8,154 nt of DNA from Clostridiales bacterium (GTDB lineage: Bacteria > Bacillota > Clostridia > Christensenellales > Aristaeellaceae): assembly GCA_004557805.1 (NCBI GenBank), contig SFFS01000115.1, positions 1 to 8,154 of the forward strand, read 5' to 3'. The position numbers and the translations under genes are program-made. Positions 1 through 6,268 of this stretch are shown here, piece after piece (position 1 is the stretch's first letter; each line of letters starts with the position of its first letter). A model generated the notes under the pieces. The model searched no databases. It was not told the DNA's origin and worked only from the letters and a program-made list of their open reading frames with translations.

Positions 1-1
1 C

Positions 2-643
2 TCACCCAGCTTCGCGCTGAGCGATCATGTCTTTCACCTTCATCAGGCGCGTCTGCGAGCCGCGCTCGTTCTCATCCAGCTTCATGGAGATGTAGCGGAT
101 GGTCTCCTCATGCTCGGGAATCATGACGTATTCGAGAGCGTTCACGCGGCGGCGGGTCTTTTCGATTTCATCCGCCAGCAGATTGCAGGTGCTTTCGATT
201 TCGGCGAGTTCCACCAGCTTGGGCAGCACGTTGGCGACGGACGCAATCGCGTCGTCGAGCTGCGCGCTCGTTTCAGCCATGCCGTAGCTCATAACGGCCT
301 CGCTGAGCGAACCTTCCTGAATCTTGATGACGGGCACCTTCACGCTCATCACGTTGCGCTGGCCGATTTCCAGCCGCGCTTCGCGCGCCGGATACAGCAC
401 CGCGGCTTCGAGCGCGGCGGGCTCCATCACGGCGCGGGCGAACGCGAATTCGCGCAGAGCGCCCGAAAGCTCCTGCTCCACCTCTTTGCGGAGCTGCTGA
501 TTGCGGCGGATGAGCAGGATAAACTGGCGCACCATTTCGTCGCGCTTATCCTTGAGCAGCTTATGCCCACGTTTCGCGGTGACCAGACGGCGCTTGAGGC
601 GCGTCAGCTCCATACGCGTGGGGTTTACTTGCATAACCGCCAT
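2..643 (-). CDS. ntpD: V-type ATPase subunit D (central rotor shaft)
   Basis: Subunit D is the coiled-coil shaft, equivalent to F-type gamma, that turns inside A3B3 and passes torque to F, C and the K ring. The 213 residues have the family layout. A long N-terminal helix with VNPTRMELTRLKRRL (6-20) and RGHKLLKDKRDEMVRQF (25-41) comes first. A less conserved middle follows with NVMSVKVPVIKI (97-108). The long C-terminal helix has EIEKTRRRVNALEYVMIPEH (159-178) and ISMKLDENER. The start at 643 is chosen because it forms TAATG with the B stop and has AAGGGG ten bases upstream. Met4 (634) gives an opening closer to E. hirae NtpD but has no ribosome site of its own. The stop TGA is at bases 2-4, so the gene is complete, but what follows it cannot be seen. 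Confidence 0.98.
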   Translation of the reverse strand: MAVMQVNPTRMELTRLKRRLVTAKRGHKLLKDKRDEMVRQFILLIRRNQQLRKEVEQELSGALREFAFARAVMEPAALEAAVLYPAREARLEIGQRNVMSVKVPVIKIQEGSLSEAVMSYGMAETSAQLDDAIASVANVLPKLVELAEIESTCNLLADEIEKTRRRVNALEYVMIPEHEETIRYISMKLDENERGSQTRLMKVKDMIAQREAG

Positions 644-2025
644 TACTTCACGTCCCCTTCGGGCATATATTTGTCGATCATCGCATCGCGGATACGCTTC
701 AATTCGTTGCGCGGCAGCATTTTCAGCAGCTTCCAGCCGAGATTGAGCGTCTCCTCAATGGAGCGGTTGGTGTCGTAGCCCTGCGAGACGTACTGCTTTT
801 CGAATTCGTCCGCAAAGGCGGCGTACATCTTATCCACGTCGGACAGCGCCGCATCGCCCAGAATGACCGCCAGTTCCTTGGCGTCCTTGCCGCGGGAATA
901 CGCGGCGAAGAGCTGGTTCATCGTCGGAGCGTGATCCTCGCGCGTCTTGCCCGCGCCGATGCCCTTATCCTTCAGACGGGACAGGGAAGGCAGCACGTCG
1001 ATGGGCGGCGTGAGGCCCTTGCGGTACAGCTCGCGGCTGAGAATGATCTGGCCCTCGGTGATGTAGCCGGTCAGGTCGGGGATGGGGTGGGTCTTGTCGT
1101 CTTCGGGCATCGAAAGGATCGGGATCTGCGTGATCGAGCCTTCCTTGCCGCGAATGCGGCCCGCGCGTTCATACATCGTAGCAAGGTCGGTATACAGGTA
1201 GCCGGGATATCCGCGGCGGCCGGGCACTTCCTTGCGCGCGGCGGAAATTTCGCGCAGCGCGTCGGCGTAGTTGGTGATGTCGGTGAGAATGACCAGCACG
1301 TGCATTCCGCACTCGTAGGCCAGATATTCCGCAGCGGTCAGCGCCATGCGCGGGGTAGAAATGCGCTCGACGGCCGGGTCGTTGGCCAGGTTCATGAACA
1401 GCACCGCACGGTCGATTGCGCCGGATTTGCGGAAGTCGGAAATGAAGTAATCCGCTTCCTCGAACGTGATACCGACCGCGCCGAAAACGACGGCGAACTT
1501 GGTATCGGTTCCCAGCACTTTCGCCTGACGGGCGATCTGCGTGGCCAGCTGCGCGTGCGGCAGACCGCTTCCGGAGAACACCGGCAGTTTCTGGCCGCGT
1601 ACCAGCGTGTTCAGGCCGTCGATGGCGCTGATGCCGGTCTGGATGAACTCGGAAGGATAATCGCGGGCGGCCGGGTTGATAGGCGCGCCGTTGATATCCA
1701 TGCGCTTTTCAGGGATAATTTCGGGCCCGCCGTCATGCGGACGGCCCATGCCGTCGAAAACGCGGCCGAGCATGTCGCGGCTGACGGACAGCTCGATGGG
1801 GTGGCCCAGGAAGCGCGCCTTCGCGCTGGAGATTTCAAGACCGTGGCTGCTTTCAAACAGCTGCACCAGCGCCTTATCTCCGGCGACTTCGAGCACCTTG
1901 CCGTTGCGGATCTCGCCGTTCGCCTGCTCGATCTGCACCAGCTCGTCGTACTTGACGCCTTCTACGCCGTCCACCATCATCAGCGGGCCGACAACCTCGC
2001 GGATGGTACGATATTCTTTCAGCAT
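643..2025 (-). CDS. ntpB: V-type ATPase subunit B (non-catalytic head subunit)
   Basis: Subunit B alternates with A and supplies the arginine finger to A's active site. The start MLKEYRTIREVVGPLMMV gives 460 residues, close to the 458 of E. hirae NtpB. A frame starting at 2058 would run into A and lacks conserved residues. The P-loop position reads FSGSGLPHAQLA (150-161) with no GKT, the family's non-catalytic form. Other family stretches are ITNYADALREISAARKEVPG (250-269), YTDLATMYERAGR and PILSMPEDDKTHPIPDLTGY (302-321). The arginine finger is R350 in SLSRLKDKG, the same number as in E. hirae. The ATG follows the TAA of A after one base, so the two head subunits, needed at 1:1, are probably translated in step. 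The stop TAA shares a base with the start of D. Confidence 0.99.
   Translation of the reverse strand: MLKEYRTIREVVGPLMMVDGVEGVKYDELVQIEQANGEIRNGKVLEVAGDKALVQLFESSHGLEISSAKARFLGHPIELSVSRDMLGRVFDGMGRPHDGGPEIIPEKRMDINGAPINPAARDYPSEFIQTGISAIDGLNTLVRGQKLPVFSGSGLPHAQLATQIARQAKVLGTDTKFAVVFGAVGITFEEADYFISDFRKSGAIDRAVLFMNLANDPAVERISTPRMALTAAEYLAYECGMHVLVILTDITNYADALREISAARKEVPGRRGYPGYLYTDLATMYERAGRIRGKEGSITQIPILSMPEDDKTHPIPDLTGYITEGQIILSRELYRKGLTPPIDVLPSLSRLKDKGIGAGKTREDHAPTMNQLFAAYSRGKDAKELAVILGDAALSDVDKMYAAFADEFEKQYVSQGYDTNRSIEETLNLGWKLLKMLPRNELKRIRDAMIDKYMPEGDVK
654..659 (-). promoter_or_regulatory. Shine-Dalgarno site of subunit D
   Basis: AAGGGG lies ten bases before the ATG at 643, within the last codons of B. 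It favours the TAATG start over the second in-frame ATG at 634, which would lie 19 bases from the site. Confidence 0.65.
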
Positions 2026-2026
2026 C

Positions 2027-3796
2027 TTATCTGCCTCCCTCGTCGGCCAGCGCCGCAATCTGGCTGTTCAGCGCGTCCTCAATCCCGTTGAGCTGCGTGT
2101 CGATCTCGCTCTCGGGGATATACTTCATGCGGGCGATCCTGTCGCGCACGGGCAGGTTCAGCACGGACGACAGCTCCACGCCGCTGTCCAGCGCTTCCGC
2201 GCCGCGCTTGCCGTAGGCCAGCACGAGCTTGAGCATGCGGTACTGTTTTTTGAGCGAGGTATAGGTGTCCACCTCGTCGAACGCGTTCTGCTGCAGGTAG
2301 TCCTCGCGGACGGAGCGGGCGACTTCCATCGTCAGGCGGTCTTTCCACGACAGCGCGTCGATACCGACCAGCTGCACGATTTCGTTCAGTTCGCTTTCTT
2401 CCTGCAGGATGCGCATGGTTTCGGCGCGAAGCGCCATCCAGTCGGGCGCGGCGTTCTCGTCGAACCATTCGTTCATGCGATCCGAATAGAGGGAATAGCT
2501 CTGGAGCCAGTCAATCGCCGGGAAGTGGCGCTTATACGCCAGCGGAGCGCTCAGGCCCCAGAACACCTTGACGATGCGCAGCGTGGCCTGCGAGACGGGC
2601 TCGGAAATATCGCCGCCGGGAGGCGACACGGCGCCGATGGCGGTGATGGAGCCGGTGCGGCCTTCGCTGCCCAGGCACTTGACGATACCGGCGCGCTCAT
2701 AGAACTCCGCGACGCGGCTGCCGAGATAGGCCGGGTAGCCTTCTTCGCCGGGCATTTCTTCCAGACGGCCGGACATTTCGCGCAGCGCTTCCGCCCAGCG
2801 GCTGGTGGAGTCGGCCATGATGGCGACCTTATAGCCCATATCGCGGAAATACTCGGCGATGGTGATGCCGGTGTAGATGGACGCTTCGCGCGCCGCAACC
2901 GGCATGTCCGACGTGTTGGCGATCAGCACCGTGCGTTTCATCAGCGATTCGCCGGTGCGCGGATCCTTCAGTTCCGGGAATTCCATCAGAACATCGGTCA
3001 TTTCGTTTCCGCGCTCGCCGCAGCCGACGTAGACGATGATGTCCGCGTCCGCCCATTTGGCCAGCTGGTGCTGCACGACGGTCTTGCCCGAGCCGAACGG
3101 GCCGGGAACCGCGGCGGTGCCGCCGGAGGCGATGGGGAAGAGCGTATCGATGACGCGCTGACCCGTAATCATCGGGAAGGACGGCGCAATCTTTTCCTGA
3201 TACGGACGGCCGCGGCGGACGGGCCACTTCTGCATCATCGTCACGGCGACGGTCTTTCCGTCGTCCGTTTCGATTTCGCAGACGGTATCGTCCAGCGTAG
3301 CGGTCTTATCCGCGATGGATTTGACCGTGCCGTGCACGCCGGCGGGAACCATGATCTTATGGAGCACGACGCTCGTTTCCTGCACGGCGCCCAACACGTC
3401 GCCGCCGGAAACCTGCTGGCCCTTCTTGGCGACGGCCTTGAACTCCCACTTTTTCGTGTGATCCAACGACGTCACCTCGATGCCGCGGGTGATGCGGTCG
3501 CCGGCTTTTTCATAGATGACCTTCAGCGGGCGCTGAATGCCGTCAAAGATCGATTCGATCAGGCCAGGCCCGAGCTCGACGCTCAGCGGCGCGCCGGTGG
3601 AGAACACCGGTTCGCCGGGGCCCAGGCCGCTGGTTTCTTCGTAGACCTGGATAGAAGCCTTGTCGCCGCGCAGTTCGATGATTTCGCCGACCAGCCGCTT
3701 TTCCGATACGCGCACCACGTCGTACATCTTGGCGTCGGCCATATTTTCCGCGACAATCAAGGGGCCTGCAACCTTGATGATGTTGCCCTGTTGCAT
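2027..3796 (-). CDS. ntpA: V-type ATPase catalytic subunit A
   Basis: Subunit A holds the nucleotide sites that hydrolyse or make ATP, alternating with B in the A3B3 head. The start MQQGNIIKVAGPL gives 589 residues (E. hirae NtpA has 593). A frame beginning at 3841 would overlap F and adds 15 unconserved residues. Domains in order: N-terminal barrel (1-70), the A-specific bulge domain (about 110-195), the nucleotide domain and a C-terminal helical bundle (from about 430). Motifs: P-loop GPFGSGKT at 232-239, GERGNE with catalytic E261 and R262, Walker B aspartate D329 in IMADSTSRW, and SPPGGDISEP at 391-400. K238, T239, E261, R262 and D329 fall at the same numbers as in the E. hirae enzyme. 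The P-loop has Ser where eukaryotic A subunits have the redox-sensitive Cys, so that type of disulfide control is not expected. Confidence 0.99.
   Translation of the reverse strand: MQQGNIIKVAGPLIVAENMADAKMYDVVRVSEKRLVGEIIELRGDKASIQVYEETSGLGPGEPVFSTGAPLSVELGPGLIESIFDGIQRPLKVIYEKAGDRITRGIEVTSLDHTKKWEFKAVAKKGQQVSGGDVLGAVQETSVVLHKIMVPAGVHGTVKSIADKTATLDDTVCEIETDDGKTVAVTMMQKWPVRRGRPYQEKIAPSFPMITGQRVIDTLFPIASGGTAAVPGPFGSGKTVVQHQLAKWADADIIVYVGCGERGNEMTDVLMEFPELKDPRTGESLMKRTVLIANTSDMPVAAREASIYTGITIAEYFRDMGYKVAIMADSTSRWAEALREMSGRLEEMPGEEGYPAYLGSRVAEFYERAGIVKCLGSEGRTGSITAIGAVSPPGGDISEPVSQATLRIVKVFWGLSAPLAYKRHFPAIDWLQSYSLYSDRMNEWFDENAAPDWMALRAETMRILQEESELNEIVQLVGIDALSWKDRLTMEVARSVREDYLQQNAFDEVDTYTSLKKQYRMLKLVLAYGKRGAEALDSGVELSSVLNLPVRDRIARMKYIPESEIDTQLNGIEDALNSQIAALADEGGR
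2034..2039 (-). promoter_or_regulatory. Shine-Dalgarno site that sets the start of subunit B
   Basis: GGGAGG lies eight bases before the ATG at 2025, within the last codons of A. It supports the MLKEY start over the upstream in-frame ATG at 2058. Confidence 0.85.
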
Positions 3797-3803
3797 CGGT
3801 ATC

Positions 3804-4154
3804 TTACCCCTCTTTCCTTCCATCGCCTGCCGGCGATTCAAACAAGATATCCGCGCCGATGGCCTTTTCGACGTTGGCCTTGACGCGCTGCATTCCGAAC
3901 CCGTTCGTGCCCTGGCTTCCCGGGATGGGGATGAGCACCGGGTTCGCGGAGGATTTGAAGCGTTCCATCGTTTCGGGCGAAAGCTGTGCGGCGCGCTCGG
4001 TGATGAAGATCACCGGAACGCCCTCGCCTGCCAGCTTCATCACGGCGCGGTGCACTTCGTGCTGCGTCTGCGCGGTTTCCACGCGCATGCCCATGGCCTT
4101 GAAGGCCAGAACCGCGTCGCGCTCGCCGACGACGCCCATTTTGTCACTTGCCAT
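3804..4154 (-). CDS. ntpG: V-type ATPase subunit F (central stalk)
   Basis: This small Rossmann-like subunit binds D and stabilises the central shaft. It is called NtpG in E. hirae and AtpF/subunit F elsewhere. The 116 residues begin MASDKMGVVGERDAVLAF, matching the family opening (a strand ending in GVVG, then a helix). They carry PVIFITE at 47-53 and the hallmark IPIPGSQGTNGFGMQRVKAN at 75-94, followed by VEKAIGADILF. The ATG at 4154 is preferred because it places the first strand correctly. A GTG at 4163 and an ATG at 4139 are alternatives. No strong ribosome site is visible (AAAGG is 13 bases off), and the gene overlaps the end of C by 11 bases, so translation probably depends on coupling to C. 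The C-terminal tail SPAGDGRKEG is polar and likely disordered. Confidence 0.96.
   Translation of the reverse strand: MASDKMGVVGERDAVLAFKAMGMRVETAQTQHEVHRAVMKLAGEGVPVIFITERAAQLSPETMERFKSSANPVLIPIPGSQGTNGFGMQRVKANVEKAIGADILFESPAGDGRKEG
3807..3813 (-). promoter_or_regulatory. Shine-Dalgarno site that sets the start of subunit A
   Basis: AGAGGGG lies ten bases before the ATG at 3796, inside the last codons of F. It supports the MQQGN start over the in-frame ATGs at 3841 and 3823. It is a weaker match than those of K and C. Confidence 0.7.
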
Positions 4155-5124
4155 ACAGCTCACGCAGCCTTTCCCGGATGGCCTCGGCCTTAAAGCCGTT
4201 CAGCTTTCCCGCAAGAATCAGCCGCACCGCCGCCGCCTCGCGTTCCGCGCCCAGAAGATACCCGCAGATGGGTTCCGGACGAAGCGCGTCGTAGCGGAGC
4301 TTGGAGAAGGGCGCCAGCAGCGCGTCGTCCATCGCCTTTTCGAGGGCGGGGAGTTTCGACGGCTCCTGCGCCGCGCCCAGCGCGGCATTTTTCACCTGCG
4401 TCCCGTATTTTTCCAACATTTTGCCAAGCAGCTCGGGACGTTCGAACGCCTTTTGCCATTCGGCCTCGCCGATCGTGCCGCCGGGCAGCAGCATCTGCGC
4501 CATGAACGACGCGTCGCGGCCCATTTTCTTCACCCGCAGCAGCATAATGGCGTTCATCAGATCGCTGCGCTTTGCGAAATACTCGCGGATCACCGGCGAT
4601 TTGACGGTTTTAAGGCGTTCCTGCGTCAGCTGGCAGGCGGCCTTGTCCACCGTCACGTCGATTTCCAGCGCGTCCTCGCGCACGGCGAGCGATTTTTCCA
4701 GCCCGTCGAGCGCGTTTTTGAGCGTCTCGGGCAGGCGGGAGTAATTGTGATCGGTCACGCTGCGCTCAAGCACGTCGACCGGAATCGTCCCGCAGCGGGA
4801 AAGCGCTTCCGGTTCCTGGCCGCAGCAGCGCGCCTTGAGAAGCATTTTGAGGTTAATCGCGTCATACCGCAAAAGGAAACAGTCGATCGCCGCCTCTTCG
4901 GGCGCGATGCTGCGAACCAGCTCGCACGCGGCGCGCACATGCTCCGCGGCGGCCTGCTCCGGATCCTTCACGGTGTCGTTTGTCCAGCCGATCTCGGTTA
5001 GCGCTCTGAGTGCCTCATCGTAATTCGAAGCGCTCAGGAGCCGGTCGATGCGGCCTTCGTCCAGGGCGTCCCGCCCCAGCACATGAACTCGCGCAACCGC
5101 ATGGGCTACACTATTCTGGGCCAT
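4144..5124 (-). CDS. ntpC: V-type ATPase subunit C (rotor socket, d-subunit homologue)
   Basis: Subunit C is the funnel-shaped socket that sits on the K ring and receives the base of the D/F shaft. The chosen start (MAQNSVAH, 326 residues) has AAGGAGG seven bases upstream. A longer frame starting at 5205 would add 27 unconserved residues and overlap the end of E, so it is not used. The protein is all-helical in composition. Recognisable family stretches are RYDAINLKMLLKAR (86-99), DLMNAIMLLRVKKMG (188-202) and, near the C terminus, GYLLGAEREAAAVRLILAGK (288-307) followed by LNG. E. hirae NtpC is of similar length (about 330). It starts 28 bases after E and overlaps the start of F by 11 bases. 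Three cysteines cluster at residues 100-111 (C100, C101, C111), with no sign of a metal site. Confidence 0.96.
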   Translation of the reverse strand: MAQNSVAHAVARVHVLGRDALDEGRIDRLLSASNYDEALRALTEIGWTNDTVKDPEQAAAEHVRAACELVRSIAPEEAAIDCFLLRYDAINLKMLLKARCCGQEPEALSRCGTIPVDVLERSVTDHNYSRLPETLKNALDGLEKSLAVREDALEIDVTVDKAACQLTQERLKTVKSPVIREYFAKRSDLMNAIMLLRVKKMGRDASFMAQMLLPGGTIGEAEWQKAFERPELLGKMLEKYGTQVKNAALGAAQEPSKLPALEKAMDDALLAPFSKLRYDALRPEPICGYLLGAEREAAAVRLILAGKLNGFKAEAIRERLRELYGK

Positions 5125-5131
5125 TGCACGG

Positions 5132-5138
5132 CCTCCTT
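5132..5138 (-). promoter_or_regulatory. Shine-Dalgarno site that sets the start of subunit C
   Basis: AAGGAGG lies seven bases before the ATG at 5124, in the 28-base spacer after E. It decides for the shorter, 326-residue form of C over the upstream in-frame ATG at 5205. Confidence 0.9.
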
Positions 5139-5152
5139 CCGCATCGAAATTT

Positions 5153-5740
5153 TCAGAAGAGCATCGAGGCAACCTCGGCCTCAAGTTCCGGGCGCTGCGC
5201 TTCAAGCGCGGCGGGGAAAGAGCAGTTCACTTCCATACCGTCTCGGGCCAGCAGGAAACCGCCGCCCAGCCGTTTCTTTTCAGCGGAGAGGGTCAGCCTG
5301 CCCTCGCGGCCAGCAGCCTTGAGCGCCCGGTTCGCCTCGTCGATGAAGGAAGCGTCGAGCCACATGCACTGCGAGTCCGCCACGACGGTCTCGTCGCCGC
5401 GCGCCGAGGCGAGCAGCATTTTCAGCGCGAACGCGCGGGCCTTGTTGGTGGGCATGGCCTGCATTTTTTCAAGCGCAAGCGCGAAAGCCTCGTCGAGCAC
5501 CGTGCGCTTGTCGGCCAGAAGCGCCTTGCGCGCGTCCAGCTCCGCCATGCGCTGCATGCGGTCGTCCAGCGCGAGCGCGTCCTTGCGGGCGCGTTCCATC
5601 GCTTCGGCGTCCTCTTTGGACAGCTTTTCCTGCCAGCTGGCGGCCACGGTTTCAGCGCGCTTGCGCGCGTCGTTCATCGTTGCCTCGGCCGCCTGCCGGG
5701 CGTCCTGCTCAATCCTTTTCAGGATGGCGTCAGCATTCAT
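5153..5740 (-). CDS. ntpE: V-type ATPase subunit E (peripheral stalk)
   Basis: This subunit forms the outer stalk that stops the A3B3 head from turning with the rotor. It works as a heterodimer with a G/H-type subunit. The 195 residues have the family layout. A charged, alanine-rich helix of about 95 residues (coiled coil, pairing with G/H) comes first. A globular C-terminal domain follows, with GGGFLLARDGMEVNCSF at 159-175 and the typical ending RPELEAEVASMLF. The start ATG lies 12 bases after the K stop, with AAGGAG eight bases upstream overlapping that stop codon. Length is normal for the family (about 190-200). Low sequence conservation is usual for subunit E, so the call rests on layout, the C-terminal motifs and its place between K and C. 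Confidence 0.95.
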   Translation of the reverse strand: MNADAILKRIEQDARQAAEATMNDARKRAETVAASWQEKLSKEDAEAMERARKDALALDDRMQRMAELDARKALLADKRTVLDEAFALALEKMQAMPTNKARAFALKMLLASARGDETVVADSQCMWLDASFIDEANRALKAAGREGRLTLSAEKKRLGGGFLLARDGMEVNCSFPAALEAQRPELEAEVASMLF

Positions 5741-5748
5741 TGCATTAA

Positions 5749-5754
5749 CTCCTT
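5749..5754 (-). promoter_or_regulatory. Shine-Dalgarno site of subunit E, overlapping the K stop
   Basis: AAGGAG lies eight bases before the E ATG. It shares two bases with the K stop codon (5753-5755, read as TAA), so ribosomes finishing K sit directly on the site for E. Confidence 0.85.
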
Positions 5755-6238
5755 AAATCTGTACGAAGAAGACCATCAGGAAGGAAGACAGCAGGGCCAG
5801 AACCGCGTAGGTTTCGACCATAACGGCCATGGTGACGCCGCGGCCGGAAAGCTCGGGGCGGGTGCCGGTCATGTTGATGGCGGAAGCGGCCACGCGCCCC
5901 TGATACACCGCGGAGAACAGGCCGACGAACGCGATGGGCAGGCAGCCGACGAAGATGAGCAGACCCTGGGTGGCGGAGAGATCGACCATGCCGCCGAGGA
6001 AGTTGGTCTTGATCAGCACGATGAAGGCGATCAGAAAGCCGTAAATGCCCTGCGTGCCAGGCAGCAGCTGCAGAACCAGGCACTTACCGAACAGCTCGGG
6101 GTTTTCCGTGCACACGCCCGAGGACGCCTCGCCGGCGATGCCCACGCCGCGCGCCGAACCGATGCCCGCCAGCAGCGCCGCAAACGCCGCGCCGAGCAAC
6201 GCACAAACCTGACCGATCGACAGTCCGAGAATTTCCAT
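5753..6238 (-). CDS. ntpK: V-type ATPase subunit K (rotor-ring c subunit, double hairpin, Na+-type)
   Basis: This proteolipid forms the membrane rotor ring that carries ions past subunit I. The 161 residues hold four membrane segments in two tandem hairpins (about 8-30, 52-77, 88-112 and 135-159), the enterococcal arrangement in place of the single hairpin of F-type c subunits. The ion site is complete by comparison with E. hirae NtpK: L59, T62 and Q63 in LPGTQG, Q113 in VYQGRVA, and the ion carboxylate E142 in MVETYA correspond to L61, T64, Q65, Q110 and E139. The glycine-rich stretch GIGSARGVGIAGEA (25-38) packs the inner ring. Only the second hairpin carries the ion glutamate. The gene has the best ribosome site in the window, which suits a subunit needed in about ten copies per enzyme. 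Na+ specificity is inferred from residues and was not measured. Confidence 0.98.
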   Translation of the reverse strand: MEILGLSIGQVCALLGAAFAALLAGIGSARGVGIAGEASSGVCTENPELFGKCLVLQLLPGTQGIYGFLIAFIVLIKTNFLGGMVDLSATQGLLIFVGCLPIAFVGLFSAVYQGRVAASAINMTGTRPELSGRGVTMAVMVETYAVLALLSSFLMVFFVQI

Positions 6239-6246
6239 GAATGTTT

Positions 6247-6253
6247 CCTCCTT
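6247..6253 (-). promoter_or_regulatory. Strong Shine-Dalgarno site of subunit K
   Basis: AAGGAGG is a seven-base match to the 16S rRNA tail, eight bases before the K ATG. It lies in a 30-base AT-rich spacer after the I stop. It is the only gene here with both a full-length site and a free AT-rich leader, which fits the need for many K copies per enzyme. Confidence 0.9.
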
Positions 6254-6268
6254 AAAATAATGAAGTGT

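Noticed and set aside
931..2091. A 386-codon plus-strand open frame opposite subunit B.
   Set aside because: Same mirror-frame effect: low-complexity composition, no recognisable family, and complete overlap with ntpB.
3797..3841. A 15-residue N-terminal extension of subunit A.
   Set aside because: It overlaps the end of F, is unlike the family N terminus, and including it would shift the catalytic residues away from the numbering they share with E. hirae NtpA.
1676..3883. A 735-codon plus-strand open frame opposite subunits A and B.
   Set aside because: It is antisense to two genes with unmistakable catalytic motifs. Its translation is rich in Arg, His, Gly and Ala with no domain, as expected for the mirror frame of GC-rich genes that seldom use codons whose complement is a stop. 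No ribosome site supports it.
5125..5205. A 27-residue N-terminal extension of subunit C.
   Set aside because: It overlaps the end of E, has no ribosome site of its own and is not family-like. AAGGAGG sits right before the ATG at 5124.
5737..5745. A two-codon minus-strand reading frame (ATG CAA TGA) overlapping the start of subunit E.
   Set aside because: It sits only three bases from the ribosome site, too close for efficient initiation, and can arise by chance from the AATGCAATGAATG sequence. I see nothing that makes it regulatory.
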